Positions 1 to 10,589 of a stretch of DNA of 64,000 nt are shown one piece after another. Under the pieces are notes generated by a model that saw only the letters and a program-made list of their open reading frames with translations, was not told the DNA's origin and ran no database searches. The position numbers and the translations under genes are program-made. Origin of the DNA: Poa pratensis (taxonomy: Eukaryota > Streptophyta > Magnoliopsida > Poales > Poaceae); assembly GCA_947311845.1 (NCBI GenBank), contig CAMZMU010000041.1, positions 134,233,975-134,297,974 on the forward strand, written 5' to 3'. Numbering within the stretch: position 1 is the stretch's first letter; each line of letters begins with the position of its first letter.

Positions 1-876
1 ATTATACTATGCAATCGAAACAACAAGAAAAAATATCACTCATTATTTGCATTACTTATGACATAGTGCAAACATATTTCAGAATTTCAATTCGACGACT
101 ATTTGGAGAAAATCCAACTTAATTCATGTACTCCATATAATGTACTCCATCTGATTATGGAGTTCAATTAAATTCTCAACGCAAAATACAAACTTATTAA
201 ATCTTCCCAAGTAGTTTCATATTCAAAGATAATTCAGCTGAAATCTGTCTAATTACACACATAACTTTCAAAAATGCTTCCTTCACTAAATGTTTGCAGA
301 AAATAAAAACCCATTTCCTCTAATTATGGATTTAATTTAACAAATTCCCTTACAATGCATTTCCTCAGACTATGGAGTTAAATTAAATATTTCAATACTT
401 ATAACAAATTACAAAGATACTTGACCATTCTAATTTATGGAATAAAATTAATTCAACGAATGCTATTTGTTTACAATACTACAAATTTAAGTATAAATAT
501 GCATAGAAAATAAGAAGTTTTCCCTTTTTCCATCTAAGTGATTCTGTTACTTAATGCAGTACTTTAATAAAGCATTGTTCGCGAAATATTACAACAAAAT
601 ATCGCCAACAAAAGAAAAATAGCAAAAGCGCGCCGAAATTCCACTAGTACAATACATTCATGATTTATTTCAGATTACTTTGAAGAATTCATGTTTTCTA
701 TCACAATATTCCGTACTAATTCATCAACTAATATAAACTATCATTTGATTTTTTGAATAATAGTAAAAAATAATTTGTTTTACAGAAAGATCAATTAAAA
801 AGGTCTCCATGCGCCACTTTACTAAAAAGGAATAAAATTATTTGGATGAAAAAGGATGGAAACCGAAAGATCATAC
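1..876 (-). other. Intron 5 of the hydrolase gene (left end open)
   Basis: AT-rich sequence follows the GT donor at 876-875. I see no C-terminal hydrolase exon on the minus strand and no TE boundary. It is most simply a long intron continuing outside the window; a TE or truncation further left cannot be excluded. Confidence 0.5.
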
Positions 877-2385
877 TGTGCTCTGTTCTAGGGAGAATTC
901 TTGAGACGTCGGATAAATATGTAACTCTTGCTTTCCTCCCAAATAGGAAGCCTAAACAAACATAATCTTCTCCGTGCATGACCTGAATAGGGAACAGCAA
1001 ACTGACCATATCAGGATGCAAATATAGCAAAGATCAAACGAGCCTTTCACAACAAAAAGTATATGTGCCTCATACTGGCAAAGGCACAAACTCCAGCCCC
1101 GAGGATATAAATGGTTTAGCAACATCACACTCAATTATCGTCCAGTCGAGTTGAGCAACTTCGTCACCTTCCCCCAGCTTCGGTTTCACCAAGTATGGGA
1201 ATCTTGACGCAACACTGTACAATTAACAGCTGATGTCATCTGATACTTGGTATGATGACTAATATGATATGGTAGCCCATTTGAAAAGCTAGGGTGACCT
1301 GTCCATCGTGAGTTGGGTGAGGAAAACTGGAACCTGATCCATATGATCTTTATGGTTACGCGTCTGTACCACCCAAACATCGGCAAGACCTAAGACGGCA
1401 TCGGCATGCTCATGGGTGAGAATTATCTGCATTGCAAAGAAACATCTTGGCCTAGGCATTTATTTGGATTGATAATCGAGAATGCTAATTCAATGAAAGT
1501 GAGCCATGAATATCTCACCGAGTCAATGGAAGGAACTTTGTGGTGAACAAACCACCGGAGAACTTGTTCTCTAAAGGTCTTGCCGGCATCAATTAGAACA
1601 TACTTATGCGCCCCATCGTCGTGACCGTAGTCTATCAAGAGGGACGTGTTGCATCTGAAAGCGAAGATAATAATTAAGACAAGATGAACTATGTTGTAGC
1701 AGTAGCACCATTCTCACATTTATGTGTGGATGTTGTGGCTTCTCTTATGAAACAATCCTATTTTGCTATTTTTCTACATAAGAAGCATCACACATAACTA
1801 CTGATGGAGTCATAGTAGAACTGATAAGTGTTTCCAGTTAATCAATAGGTTTCATATTGCGAAACGAGACAGTAAAATTGGCCTAAGAAATGCCATTAAG
1901 CTAGGATACCCAGACTTTGAAATTTTCTGCAGAAAAAGGCTGAATCAGGAATGCGCTTAGTGATAGCATTTTGGAGAAAATCAATGGGGATTCATGGGTC
2001 ATAAACTTATAATAGAACTGATAATAAGTGTTCCCCTTAACTTTGCACATTTCAAGGCACATATGCAGTACAGGTTACAGAACTACTTGCCACTGAAAGG
2101 GGTTCTGAACTTTCGGCAGCCATGCACGCATGGCACTATGGTAGGCTGATCTGATGCTACAAGTAAATGGAACAACGGTGGCGCGCACCTGTAGTTGGGG
2201 TTCCGGTCCGGCGGGAGGGACAGGGCCTGGGAGCAGACGGCGCACGGCGGGGCCGACGGCTGGATGAGGCACCGCACGTCGGGAAGCGCGCCGGAGCAGC
2301 CCGTTCCCAGGAAGATGAGCGACGACGACGCCGCCGCTACCGATTTGACGGAGTCTCCGGCCGGGGGCGTGGCTGTAGCCTGCAT
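877..2385 (-). CDS. Metallo-beta-lactamase-fold hydrolase (PhnP-like plant family), exons 1-5, 3' partial
   Basis: Exons on the minus strand are 2385-2189, 1654-1519, 1426-1299, 1214-1076 and 982-877. All four introns are GT-AG, phases match, and the 235 codons read without a stop. Exon 1 has the N-terminal strand SSLIFLGTGCSGALP and a Cys pair (CAVC); exon 3 has ILTHEHADAVLGL, the metal-binding motif; exon 5 has VMHGEDYV and YLSDVSR, later metal-ligand regions of the fold. The family (annotated in plants as putative hydrolase C777.06c-like, related to PhnP cyclic phosphodiesterases) is about 300 residues, so roughly the last quarter is missing: a GT donor follows exon 5 and the next exon lies left of the window. 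The start is the first ATG before the conserved strand. Oddities are HEHADA in place of HxHxDH (as I recall for the plant family) and LADVW where I expect LDDVR. Substrate is unknown. A LINE interrupts the 5' UTR. Confidence 0.85.
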
Positions 2386-2418
2386 CGCTGGGTCGACGCT
2401 CGCTCGTCGTCTCTTCCT

Positions 2419-2433
2419 GCTTCCTGGTCGTCT
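2419..2433. repeat. Target-site duplication, left copy (LINE)
   Basis: gcttcctggtcgtct is repeated exactly at 5292-5306. This copy abuts the poly-T run 2433-2443, which is the poly(A) tail of a minus-strand element. A 14-15 bp duplication is typical of target-primed reverse transcription. Confidence 0.9.
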
Positions 2434-2658
2434 TTTTTTTTTTGAAGCGAGGCAAAAGCTTTGCCTTTTATATTGATATAGGAGAAGCAAACATGACACG
2501 GCCGAGACCAGAAAGAAAAAAAGTCATACAAGACAGGCGTGCAAGACGAAAGGATCTCATCCTACACCGTCTAATCTATCAGAAAGATATATCGTCATAT
2601 CTTCAAAACGCAACTACGCGGCGTGATCTGCGGCGTGATCTGAGGATCGGGAAGCAGA

Positions 2659-4683
2659 TCATGCGGAGACGTCTAGCGCCGTCGGTGGCGGGAAGTCGCT
2701 TCCACCTGGGCCAGCAAGGCCAATCAAAGCTTCATCCGCTGCCGTCATGGACGGCATGTTCAGTCTGAGGAGGGTCCTCAACCCGTTGATTGCCGAATCA
2801 GAGAACGGAGCCTTCTTGCAGGTGTTCGTGAATTCTTTTGTAGCCTCCACCAGGGGCATATCTCCAAAGTCGAGCCCCATTTTCTTGTGGAGGACACGCT
2901 GCGCTTTGCCGACCGCTGTGAGTTGTGGCTTCGCCGCGAGCCTACAGCTGCTGCGACGTTCGGGGTCGGGCAGGGCCGCAAAAGCACGAGGCATTGGCGG
3001 AGTAGGCGTGGACAACAACGGCACAGCCGGAAGGCTGAACAGATCCGCGACGCAGCGTATCACGATGCCTGAAGATGAAGCATCATCAATATCGGCAACG
3101 AAGAGGTTCCCAATCATAGCAGCCTCCGCGTCAGCGTCAATGACGTCCGCGACGAGCTGAAGCTCCCTCCTCGCCAAGTCGTCGTCATCAAGGCCGTCTT
3201 CGTGCGCCGCATCCTCGCCGTCAAGCTGCAACTCAACCTGATCCAGCTCGGCGAGGCCTGGCAGAAGCTGCTCCATCTTCCCGGCAACAACCTCATCCTC
3301 ATCATCGTCACTAGCAAAACCCCCGTCGCACAGCTCGTCGCCAGGCGAGATCAACACTGGGACATGTCCAGTCAGTAGCAAGTTAACCGGCGCTGCAATG
3401 GAGCTGATGAGCTGCAGCTGTTCACCGCCTTCAGGCACCAAACCGTCATTGTCTGTCCCGGATAGCACATGCGTGTTTGCAGAAGTGCCACCCACGCCAG
3501 ACTCGTGGCCGGTAGCATCCAGCACAGACGACGCGGTGGAACCGACAGGCGTGCCTGTGACATGGTCGTGACGCGGAGAGCTTGGCGACTGTCGGCCTTC
3601 GTGCGGGGCTTCGTTCCCCTGCTCCATGTCCAGACGGGCAAGCAGGCCTATCGTTTCATCCATGACGCCCTTGTCACATCTTGTCGCCGCCGCATCAATT
3701 GGTTCAGATGGCACCGGCCGCAGGTCGACCCTCTCGTTCTCCGCTGAGAGTGCTCCGTCCACGCCCCCCTTGTAGCACCTCTCGCTGGCCAGCACCACCC
3801 ACGCTGATGTGGAGTAGCACACGTCCATCTCAGGGTGCGCCATGAGCACGTCCGCGCACGAGCGAATGCTGACCGGCGTCGCGCGTTGCTGATGAAGGCT
3901 TGTCGGTCGGACCGTAGGCGGGATCGGTGGCGAGGCATTGCGGTGTTCGTGATGATCGGAGCCACCCCCTTGCCGACGAGGAGAGCGCTCACGCATCAGC
4001 GGTGACCTTGAAGATGAGCAGAAGTCCTGGGGCAACGAGCAGGGCGACGGGAGTGGGACACTGTCGAACCAGTGGAGCCGACAACAGTCACGGCGGCGGT
4101 GGCCCGAGCGGAAACAACACGCACACTTCACGGGGTCACGACAAACAGCGACGAGGTGGTCACGAGCTAGGCAGCGATGGCAGCGACGCAACCTCAACAT
4201 CTTTGAAGGCGCACGACGCGGCGTCGGATGCCCATCCCGCCCGCCATAGCTCTTATGTCGCGCCGCCGGTTTTGAATAGGCGCAACGTGGTACCGAAATG
4301 CCTTCTTGCCGAGCAGAGCAGCGTGCCGCGCATTTGTCGCGGCGGGAGAGAACGCGGGTCCATGGCCCCTCAGGAGACGTGCACCTCGAGACCCGTGACG
4401 CTGTCAAGCGCGGTGGAGGATTGGGCTCGGCTTGATGGAGAAGCAGAACCGGCAGCTTATCATGTTGGACGCGGGGAGCCGGGATGTTGAATCTCACGGC
4501 CTTAGGCGGGCGCGAGGTTGCAGCAGCATTGACGGCCGGGGTGCGCAGGATGCCGATGGGCGCCGCCATTGAAGGTGCAGTGGGCTGGAGCGTAGCGATG
4601 TGGGGAGCCACGACCACCGAGGCGAGACGAGGCGCCATGAGGGTGACGGACGCAGCGCCGCCTTCGTTGTCCCGGTTGACCAA
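2659..4683 (-). CDS. LINE ORF1-like protein with two CCHC zinc knuckles (674 aa)
   Basis: Likely nucleic-acid-binding ORF1/gag-like protein of the retroposon. Two adjacent knuckles occur at residues about 168-181 (CHRC-x4-H-x4-C) and 187-200 (CACC-x4-H-x4-C), flanked by arginine-rich segments. A long acidic, low-complexity middle follows (DDDEDE and similar near residue 470). The C-terminal 90 residues (SCRLAAKPQL through KKMGLDFGDMP to GPGGSDFPPP) resemble, from memory, the ending of grass LINE-associated zinc-knuckle proteins. The ORF overlaps, in another frame, a minus-strand ORF at 4494-5243 whose proline-rich sequence (GFRPAYLGPAV, GFTPAFLGAV) looks like the true N terminus. A frameshift near 4680 therefore probably separates the first ~190 codons. 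No RT follows. Confidence 0.75.
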   Translation of the reverse strand: MVNRDNEGGAASVTLMAPRLASVVVAPHIATLQPTAPSMAAPIGILRTPAVNAAATSRPPKAVRFNIPAPRVQHDKLPVLLLHQAEPNPPPRLTASRVSRCTSPEGPWTRVLSRRDKCAARCSARQEGISVPRCAYSKPAARHKSYGGRDGHPTPRRAPSKMLRLRRCHRCLARDHLVAVCRDPVKCACCFRSGHRRRDCCRLHWFDSVPLPSPCSLPQDFCSSSRSPLMRERSPRRQGGGSDHHEHRNASPPIPPTVRPTSLHQQRATPVSIRSCADVLMAHPEMDVCYSTSAWVVLASERCYKGGVDGALSAENERVDLRPVPSEPIDAAATRCDKGVMDETIGLLARLDMEQGNEAPHEGRQSPSSPRHDHVTGTPVGSTASSVLDATGHESGVGGTSANTHVLSGTDNDGLVPEGGEQLQLISSIAAPVNLLLTGHVPVLISPGDELCDGGFASDDDEDEVVAGKMEQLLPGLAELDQVELQLDGEDAAHEDGLDDDDLARRELQLVADVIDADAEAAMIGNLFVADIDDASSSGIVIRCVADLFSLPAVPLLSTPTPPMPRAFAALPDPERRSSCRLAAKPQLTAVGKAQRVLHKKMGLDFGDMPLVEATKEFTNTCKKAPFSDSAINGLRTLLRLNMPSMTAADEALIGLAGPGGSDFPPPTALDVSA

Positions 4684-5243
4684 GACAACCGTCCCCGTAT
4701 AAGGAGAGCCGAGGACGGAATCCTTGCACTGGAGGCGGGCCGACGACTGGACCGGCGGCGTCGGCGTCGGGAGGGCGACGCGAATGCGAGGGAGCCGAAG
4801 AAGATGGCACCGGGCGCGGCCACCGCGCCAAGGAACGCCGGAGTGAAGCCAGGGATGGACGCCGGAGGCAAGAGCACTCTGTTGCCCGACGCGCTTTGGC
4901 CCAGCGGTCGAGGCGCAGCAGAGGACCTGATGGCGGTTGGCGGAGACGAGCGCGTGGATGACGTGGAGCGCGAGGATGAAGCAGAGGCCCGGCGCGCCGG
5001 CCGGGTGCCGAAAGCACGGACGTCGATGCCGACGGCCGCGTCAGATCCAGATGCAGAGCGCGTGACCGCAGGGCCGAGATAAGCTGGCCTAAAACCTGAC
5101 AGGATGGTGGCAGGGGGCGGTGGGAGCTGATTGGAGGTGGCAGCGCAGTAGGAGGAGGCTTGGGTGGCCGGCGGCGGCGGCGGCGGCATCCGGCCGCGCG
5201 GGCGGTCGCCCGGCGCGTCGCAGGAGCGAGGCGCAACGGTCAT
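4684..5243 (-). pseudogene. Frameshifted N-terminal part of the LINE ORF1
   Basis: The minus frame from the ATG at 5243 reads a proline/alanine/arginine-rich sequence with two related GF-x-PA-(Y/F)-LG segments, then runs on past 4683 in a frame that loses the zinc-knuckle reading. A single-base change near the junction would join them. Alternatively it is leader and only the downstream ORF is used. Confidence 0.45.
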
Positions 5244-5291
5244 TTTTGTTTTTAGGGCCTGCTTTCTCTGAGAAGAAGCTGTTAACCGACC

Positions 5292-5306
5292 GCTTCCTGG
5301 TCGTCT
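5292..5306. repeat. Target-site duplication, right copy (LINE)
   Basis: Second exact copy of gcttcctggtcgtct, marking the 5' end of the minus-strand retroposon. The sequence to its right continues the host 5' UTR and promoter. Confidence 0.9.
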
Positions 5307-5367
5307 GCCCGGTTTGTTTATTTGTTGGCGATGTTACGGCTGGCGGGAAGTGGCTTTCCTAGTCGCA

Positions 5368-5374
5368 TTTTATA
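5368..5374 (-). promoter_or_regulatory. Candidate TATA box of the hydrolase gene
   Basis: The minus strand reads TATAAAA. Joining the two copies of the LINE target site places it roughly 110-120 nt upstream of the ATG in the pre-insertion allele, a normal core-promoter spacing with a start near 5340. The LINE now separates box and ATG by nearly 3 kb. Confidence 0.5.
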
Positions 5375-6274
5375 GTTCGTTTTGCTTTTAAAAAGCTTTA
5401 AATCATATACGATGGTGCCCCAAAATATTGTCCGGAGGTTCCCCAATTCTATCTGATCGAGTGTGTTTAGACAGATAAGGCGCCGGCAGTGGCACAGGAA
5501 CTAAAATAAAATTTAGTAAACATGTTCTCACATCACTGAACCCTCTTTAAATATCATTGAACCTTATTTAAATACCACACATATGACATGTTTAGAGTGC
5601 GAATTTTATTTGATGAGAATTATGTATTGCAAAGAGAAAGAGTTGGTTTTCAATTTGACTACTTCTAGTCCTTATTTTAGGTTCAGAAACAAATTTCCAT
5701 GGTGTTTACTAAAACAGTATAACTTTCTCATATAGGTCCGTTTTGACCTACTACCACTCAAATTGTTTAGAAAAAACACGTGTATAAAAATGTTTTGCCA
5801 AAAAATCAAGGTAGGGTGACCGCCCTACCTTCCACTAAGGGGAGCTTCACCCCTGGACGCCGGTGCCCTCAATGGCAAACCCAGTAGGATTTTTTTCTTA
5901 ATAGAACATCCTAAGCTTTTTAACACCCCCAATAGGATGTTGGGATAGAAATGAGAGAAAATATAGAGAAATACTGAACAAGTGTGCTTGTTTGACTGAA
6001 AAATGGGCTATCCCGGACAAAACTCTATGTGGCATAGTGTGCGATCATGTCCGGAAACTCCTAGTCTTGAAAATTGGAAATAGACAAGAGCCCCACTTTT
6101 AGGCCGATGGGGGGCTCCATTTGAGCCTGAATGTTCATCTTTACCCTCAATGAACGGATAGGGGAGAGGCTATCGTGCCTCCACCGGAGATGCTTTTACT
6201 ACTATTTTATTTATTTAAAAACCGCATCCCATCATAGTCACCCTAAGCTTGCCTATTACTAAAATGTCATTCAT
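5375..6274. other. Upstream region of the hydrolase gene, no gene seen
   Basis: Mostly AT-rich, no supported coding sequence. A short inverted repeat (arms AGGTAGGG / CCCTACCT) is centred near 5820. Nothing identifies a named MITE. Confidence 0.4.
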
Positions 6275-6290
6275 AACCGAGGATGGCCTG
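6275..6290. repeat. TSD, left copy (retroposon 2)
   Basis: aaccgaggatggcctg is repeated at 7616-7631, directly after an A-rich tail. Confidence 0.85.
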
Positions 6291-7615
6291 AAAACACACG
6301 TGACAATTGTCCGATCCACACGGTGACCTAACCTCTCCCCCGAAACCTAACCTCTCTCCTCTCCCCCGTGCGGCGGCGCCGTGCCGCACCGGGGAGTCTC
6401 CTCTCTCCGTCGTCTCCAGCCCCTCCCCCACGCAAGATCCCTCCCGCCGCCGCCAGAGTGTCGAAGGGTGAAGCCTTTGTGGCGCGGCGGCGGCGGCGGC
6501 CTTTCTTCCTCAGCCTCGTCTCGGATCGCGCCGGCGGCGTCCGGCTCATCTAATCGGTGGCAGTGTTGCGGGGAGGCGGTGGCCTGGATTACTGGCACTG
6601 ATGGTGCCGGCGAGGACCGGTGGCACGACGGCGGCGGTTCCGATCTGGGCCCATGGGGCTCGGACGGGCACCCTGGCTGCGGTCAACTCCGACGTCGACA
6701 CGTCCGATCCGGGGCTATTCTCGCTGCACGAGGAAGCCGGGGCTTCGGCTTCAGGCATGGTGGTGGTGACCTCCTCCTCCACTGGAGGTGGTCGGCCGGC
6801 TGGCTGTGGCGGATCCCTTGATCCCACGGTTAGCCCCAGCGGCGAGTGGATAGGTGTGATTGCCGGTGAAAACCGTGCTTTGACTTCATTCAAGCAGGCG
6901 ATGGCGGCGTCTATGCGTCGTTACCTTCGTGAAGGCATCGCCGTTGCAGTCACCACCTACCCACTCGCGATGCTCTGGTAGAAATCCCAGATCCAGGATC
7001 ACCGGAACGGATGATGGCGGCGCTCTCGGTGTCGCTTTCCCTCATGAGGGCATTGTTTTTGGAGCAGTTGCTGGATAGAGGTTGCAAGAAGTGGAGCGGT
7101 GTACATCTACCACGTTGACGACGGTGAGTCTCGGCGGCGTGGGGCGGTGGAGTCTCGACGTCGAGCGTATGATGATGTATTCGCGCATGATGGTGGAGCT
7201 ATCTGACGTCATGGCGATGCCGATGGCAGGGCTTGCAAGGTCATCATGTTGATCGCTCATGAAGCTGGGATGGTGGAAGATGGTGGCAGCGGCTTCTGTT
7301 GTACGCATGCGGCGTGCACTGAGGATCGGCTGGACCAGTTTGTGCTTCCGGCGCGCTGTCGGGCGGCCTGGTTGAAGCCTCCGGATTTAGATGATGTGCG
7401 TAGGTGCGTGAGGTCAGAGCATCGGCTCCGATTGGTCCACCCCCTTCATCAAGCTTGTAGGTGTAGCGAGTTTTCGCCTGATCGGTGGTTCTTCTGGTTG
7501 ATCGATGTATTACTTTGTAAAACCTTGTGCTTACTGTTTTTCCATATTAATAAAACTTGGCTGTGCGCATCCTCTGGATATAAGGCTGGGGGCACTCCCT
7601 CCATTAAATAAAAAA
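6291..7615 (+). mobile_element. Second poly(A) non-LTR retroposon, non-autonomous (1.3 kb)
   Basis: The plus-strand element starts in a GC-rich leader and ends cattaaataaaaaaa, followed by the TSD copy. The last 130 bp (attaataaaacttgg, then ctgtgcgcatcctctgg and aaggctgggggcac) look like the 3' UTR of grass LINEs from memory. The best ORF (6601-6981, 126 codons) matches nothing I know, and no RT, endonuclease or zinc knuckle is visible. It lies 0.9 kb upstream of the hydrolase TATA box on the opposite strand. Confidence 0.75.
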
Positions 7616-7631
7616 AACCGAGGATGGCCTG
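7616..7631. repeat. TSD, right copy (retroposon 2)
   Basis: Exact second copy of aaccgaggatggcctg after the A tail; the first one or two A are ambiguous with the tail. Confidence 0.85.
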
Positions 7632-8869
7632 TGAGATGGCAATCTGATCTTCACCGATTCGCACGAAGCTACACATCCTATAGGGTCAGCTCTAAAGTAA
7701 TTTTTCGAGGGACGGGGGAAGGGGGAGGGGGTCATCTTAACAAATAAAAATAATTTATATGAATTAGCGAAAGATTTCCAAAAAATAATGGGTGTCGGGT
7801 AATTTTAAAAACCCAGTGCCACACATGCAGCCTTGTCCCTAGTATGAAAACACCTGCAAGCGTAGATTTATATTCTCTAGTGAAAATGTTTCTTATTGCC
7901 CGTTCCTTGTCAGATCCAGCAATATAACAACGTATAAGATCGAGTAGGGATTTTTTGGTATTTTATTAGCCACAAATTTTTGTACAAATTTAGTTTAATA
8001 TTCAACTTGAAATGAGCACATGGGAACATTTTACAATGAGCTTCTAGCAGATATGACGAGGAAGGTATGAAGAGAATCACCCTGAGATCTGACTTTTCAG
8101 TAATTGCTGTATCCTCGTACGTGCTGAGGGTACGGGAGTCCTATGCATACAAAGGGTTTTCAGCAGACATTAAGACTGAACCCGGTCGAAACCTTCTATA
8201 GCATCTTGCAGTTCTGGTACGTTGGCTAAGATTATTCCTCCTGATTCCCTCCATTCTCAAAACCGATTACCATTTGTGACAACAAGCCCATACACGCTCA
8301 CCAGCAAACATGATCTTATTCATTCATGTTCTTCTAACACATCATCTCTCATTGTTGTGGCATCCTTCAATCAATAACTCCTATACGTTGAGATTAGTAT
8401 CACAGTAAAAAGACATGGACTTCAAACAAGATAAGAAGAATAGGAAGCTTAGCGGGCGAGAACGAAAGAGATGCTTATATGAGCTTGCTTGGTTGAGTAA
8501 GTATATGGGTCCATAAGGTGGGTAGAGTCGGTGAGCCCCTCAACACTCCCATGTTCTAAGATTGAGAGGAAGTGCAATGAAAGACTAATTAATAAAAGGG
8601 ACACATCATTTCTTTGAAAAGGAGGTTGAAATCCGCCGGTCATAAGCAAGATACACATGCAAAAGTGTTCCAAGACATTACACAACATGTCCTTGTATAC
8701 TGGTGTAGGTGAAAACACATGATATGCTATGGGGAAAGTTTGCGACAACTTCTATTCATGCCCTGAGGAGGTGATAAAAAGAGTGCATACTGTATTTTCA
8801 ATGCATTTGGACGTAATCTCAAAACAAGACAGGGCCTCTAGCATGGACCACAGCTAGTACCAGCTCTTC
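7632..8869. other. Intergenic, nothing recognised
   Basis: No supported gene or TE boundary. A 99-codon minus ORF (8449-8748) has no recognisable domain and is probably chance. Confidence 0.4.
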
Positions 8870-8883
8870 TTTTAGGTGTTATA

Positions 8884-9473
8884 TTTTTTTGGCGATTGAG
8901 TTAAAACTATATATTAAACACCAACATTATAAGAAAACCCAGGTAGAGAAGGAAATTACAATCCAGTCCTTGGGGATTTTTTCATCTTCTCCATCATTCA
9001 CATGTCGATGGCACGATGATGTTGCCACCTCTGGAGTTCTGCACCACTGCCGAAACCGCTGGGATAAGAAAGTAGTATCCAGAAAGGCAACCGGGAAGTG
9101 CCACCGACATCGATTTGGAAGGAGGATCCAAGACCTACAGTAAAGATGATACTTGGTTGATCACACAAACACACCAACCTCCACACGCCTCCCAAGACTT
9201 AGGGGGGATGCAAGACTTATTCCATGCCAACAATGACACAGTCGCCTCGCCACTCGCAACTTGAGACCAAAACCTATCTTGAAAACAAACCCAAAATCTA
9301 CGTACTAGGACTGCAACGAGGCAAACTAATGATTACATTGGAGGATCCCCATGCTCCCGCACTAACTGAGCCGACGGAGAAGGCGGGGCGGGGTGATCCA
9401 CAAGTAGAAGAGAAGGGTTGGAGGCGGAGGCCCACAAGGTGGCGGCTAGGATAGTTATTTTCTCTCCTCCTCT
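8884..9473 (-). mobile_element. Probable short degraded retroposon, minus strand
   Basis: On the minus strand the segment begins pyrimidine/GC-rich (near 9473) and ends in an A run (plus-strand T run 8884-8890), the layout of the two retroposons to its left. Imperfect flanking repeats (ttttaggtgttat at 8870 and ttttaggtgctta at 9474) may be a decayed TSD. No intact ORF. Confidence 0.45.
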
Positions 9474-9486
9474 TTTTAGGTGCTTA

Positions 9487-10029
9487 CTCCTTAATGGCGA
9501 TTAGCACACTCTTAACATACACAATGAAATAAGCTGTAACTTCAGCACAACTTCTGTACTGATTCACGGGTCATTACTCATGTCGGATGGAAACATGACA
9601 CTTCACAGTTGGCACTCTCAAGGGAGAAGCTCACACCCAGGGGTAGACATTGCCTATCCTAGGGAGAGAGGTTCTCAGATTAGCAACGACAAATTTATAC
9701 ATGATACTATTGCAGTGATCAATACATGACATGCTGGTCCGAGTAAAGATTAGTTGCTCATACACGACCAGGTACAAATTCATAACCTTTTCAGGCAAAT
9801 ATTGTAGGTTTTGGTCTAGTATCTAAAGTATAAACCGTAGAATGCAAAAGTAAAAACTTTGAATTTGTTAATCTCCTAACGAGGCGAGCCCTGTGCCTAG
9901 TGCATGGAGGCAGAGGAGCAGTATGACGCGGGGGTTGGTCGAGGTGCAGCCAGAGGCAGAGCTTTCATGCGTCGCTCGTGTGCGTGCTTGTAGGGAAGGA
10001 GGAGGCACAATGAGGAGAGGAGGAGAGGT
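9487..10029. other. Intergenic, nothing recognised; ends in the presumed Copia-1 target site
   Basis: No coding or repeat signal I can support. The five bases gaggt (10025-10029) are the presumed left TSD of Copia-1; the other copy should lie beyond the window. Confidence 0.4.
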
Positions 10030-10189
10030 TGAAAGAACATTTTTTATCCCTTGTGTGTTTTGTGTCTTAGGCAACAACACTAGGAATTATCTAAAGTGCT
10101 GTCAAGTGATGCAGTAATTAGTAGATAAATTTACATAATGAATCGAAACACCGAGAGGGAAAAGATCAAGGATTGTCTCTGCAGGAAAC

Positions 10190-10540
10190 TCCAGGCCGGA
10201 GTCTCCGGCCTGCCAAGAACGGAATATCCGGTCGCCCTTGGCTGGAGTCTCTGGTCTCAGGGGACAAAAGTTTCCGTCAAGTCTCCGGCCCTTTATTTCT
10301 CAGCAAAACCCCCGGAGGGTGACAGCCTCTGGTCTCGGTCCGGAGTGTTACCGGAGGAAAGCCGGAGTCTCTGGCTCGGCCGGAGTCTTCGGCCTTCAGA
10401 AGCGAAGTTTCTGGCCTCAGGGGATAAGCCTCCGGCCTGGCCTGACCTGGTTCGAGAATGCCGGAATGTTTCCGGATTGTTGCCGGAATCTCCGGTCCAG
10501 GCCGGAGTGTTCGGTCACTCAGGCCGAAGTCTCCGGTGTA
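10190..10540 (+). repeat. U3 array of the palindromic word CCGGAGTCTCCGG (Copia-1 5' LTR)
   Basis: The exact word occurs at 10196-10208 and many one- to three-base variants follow (ccggagtctctgg, ccggagtcttcgg, ccggaatctccgg, ccgaagtctccgg). The cluster ends about 30 bp before the TATA box, so a multi-site upstream activator is plausible. Confidence 0.75.
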
Positions 10541-10567
10541 AAGAGAGCTGCAACGGCTACAATTCGA

Positions 10568-10589
10568 GGAGGGGTATAAATACCCCTCC
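10568..10589 (+). promoter_or_regulatory. Copia-1 LTR TATA box inside a perfect inverted repeat
   Basis: Ten-base arms GGAGGGGTAT / ATACCCCTCC flank a central AA, so TATAAATA sits at the centre. The same structure is in the 3' LTR at 21666-21687. Confidence 0.75.

Larger units (their letters stand above)
2434..5291 (-). mobile_element. LINE-type non-LTR retroposon without reverse transcriptase, in the hydrolase 5' UTR
   Basis: The element runs right to left: a GC-rich proline-coding 5' region, a long ORF with two CCHC zinc knuckles, a short 3' UTR and an 11-nt A tail, bounded by an exact 15-bp TSD. No reverse transcriptase or endonuclease domain is present although the ends look complete, so it was probably mobilised in trans by a LINE. 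It lies on the same strand as the host gene, so transcripts from the host TATA box would carry it as an enormous 5' leader. Confidence 0.88.

Noticed and set aside
3927..4490. 187-codon plus-strand ORF and neighbouring plus-strand ORFs at 2747-5082
   Set aside because: They lie opposite the zinc-knuckle ORF in GC-rich DNA and show no domain; shadows of the minus-strand coding region.
6601..6981. 126-codon ORF in retroposon 2 as a host gene
   Set aside because: No recognised domain and it lies inside a TSD-bounded poly(A) element.
10190..10540. CRISPR-like array
   Set aside because: Repeat words are short, degenerate and irregularly spaced, in a plant LTR; no spacers of constant length.
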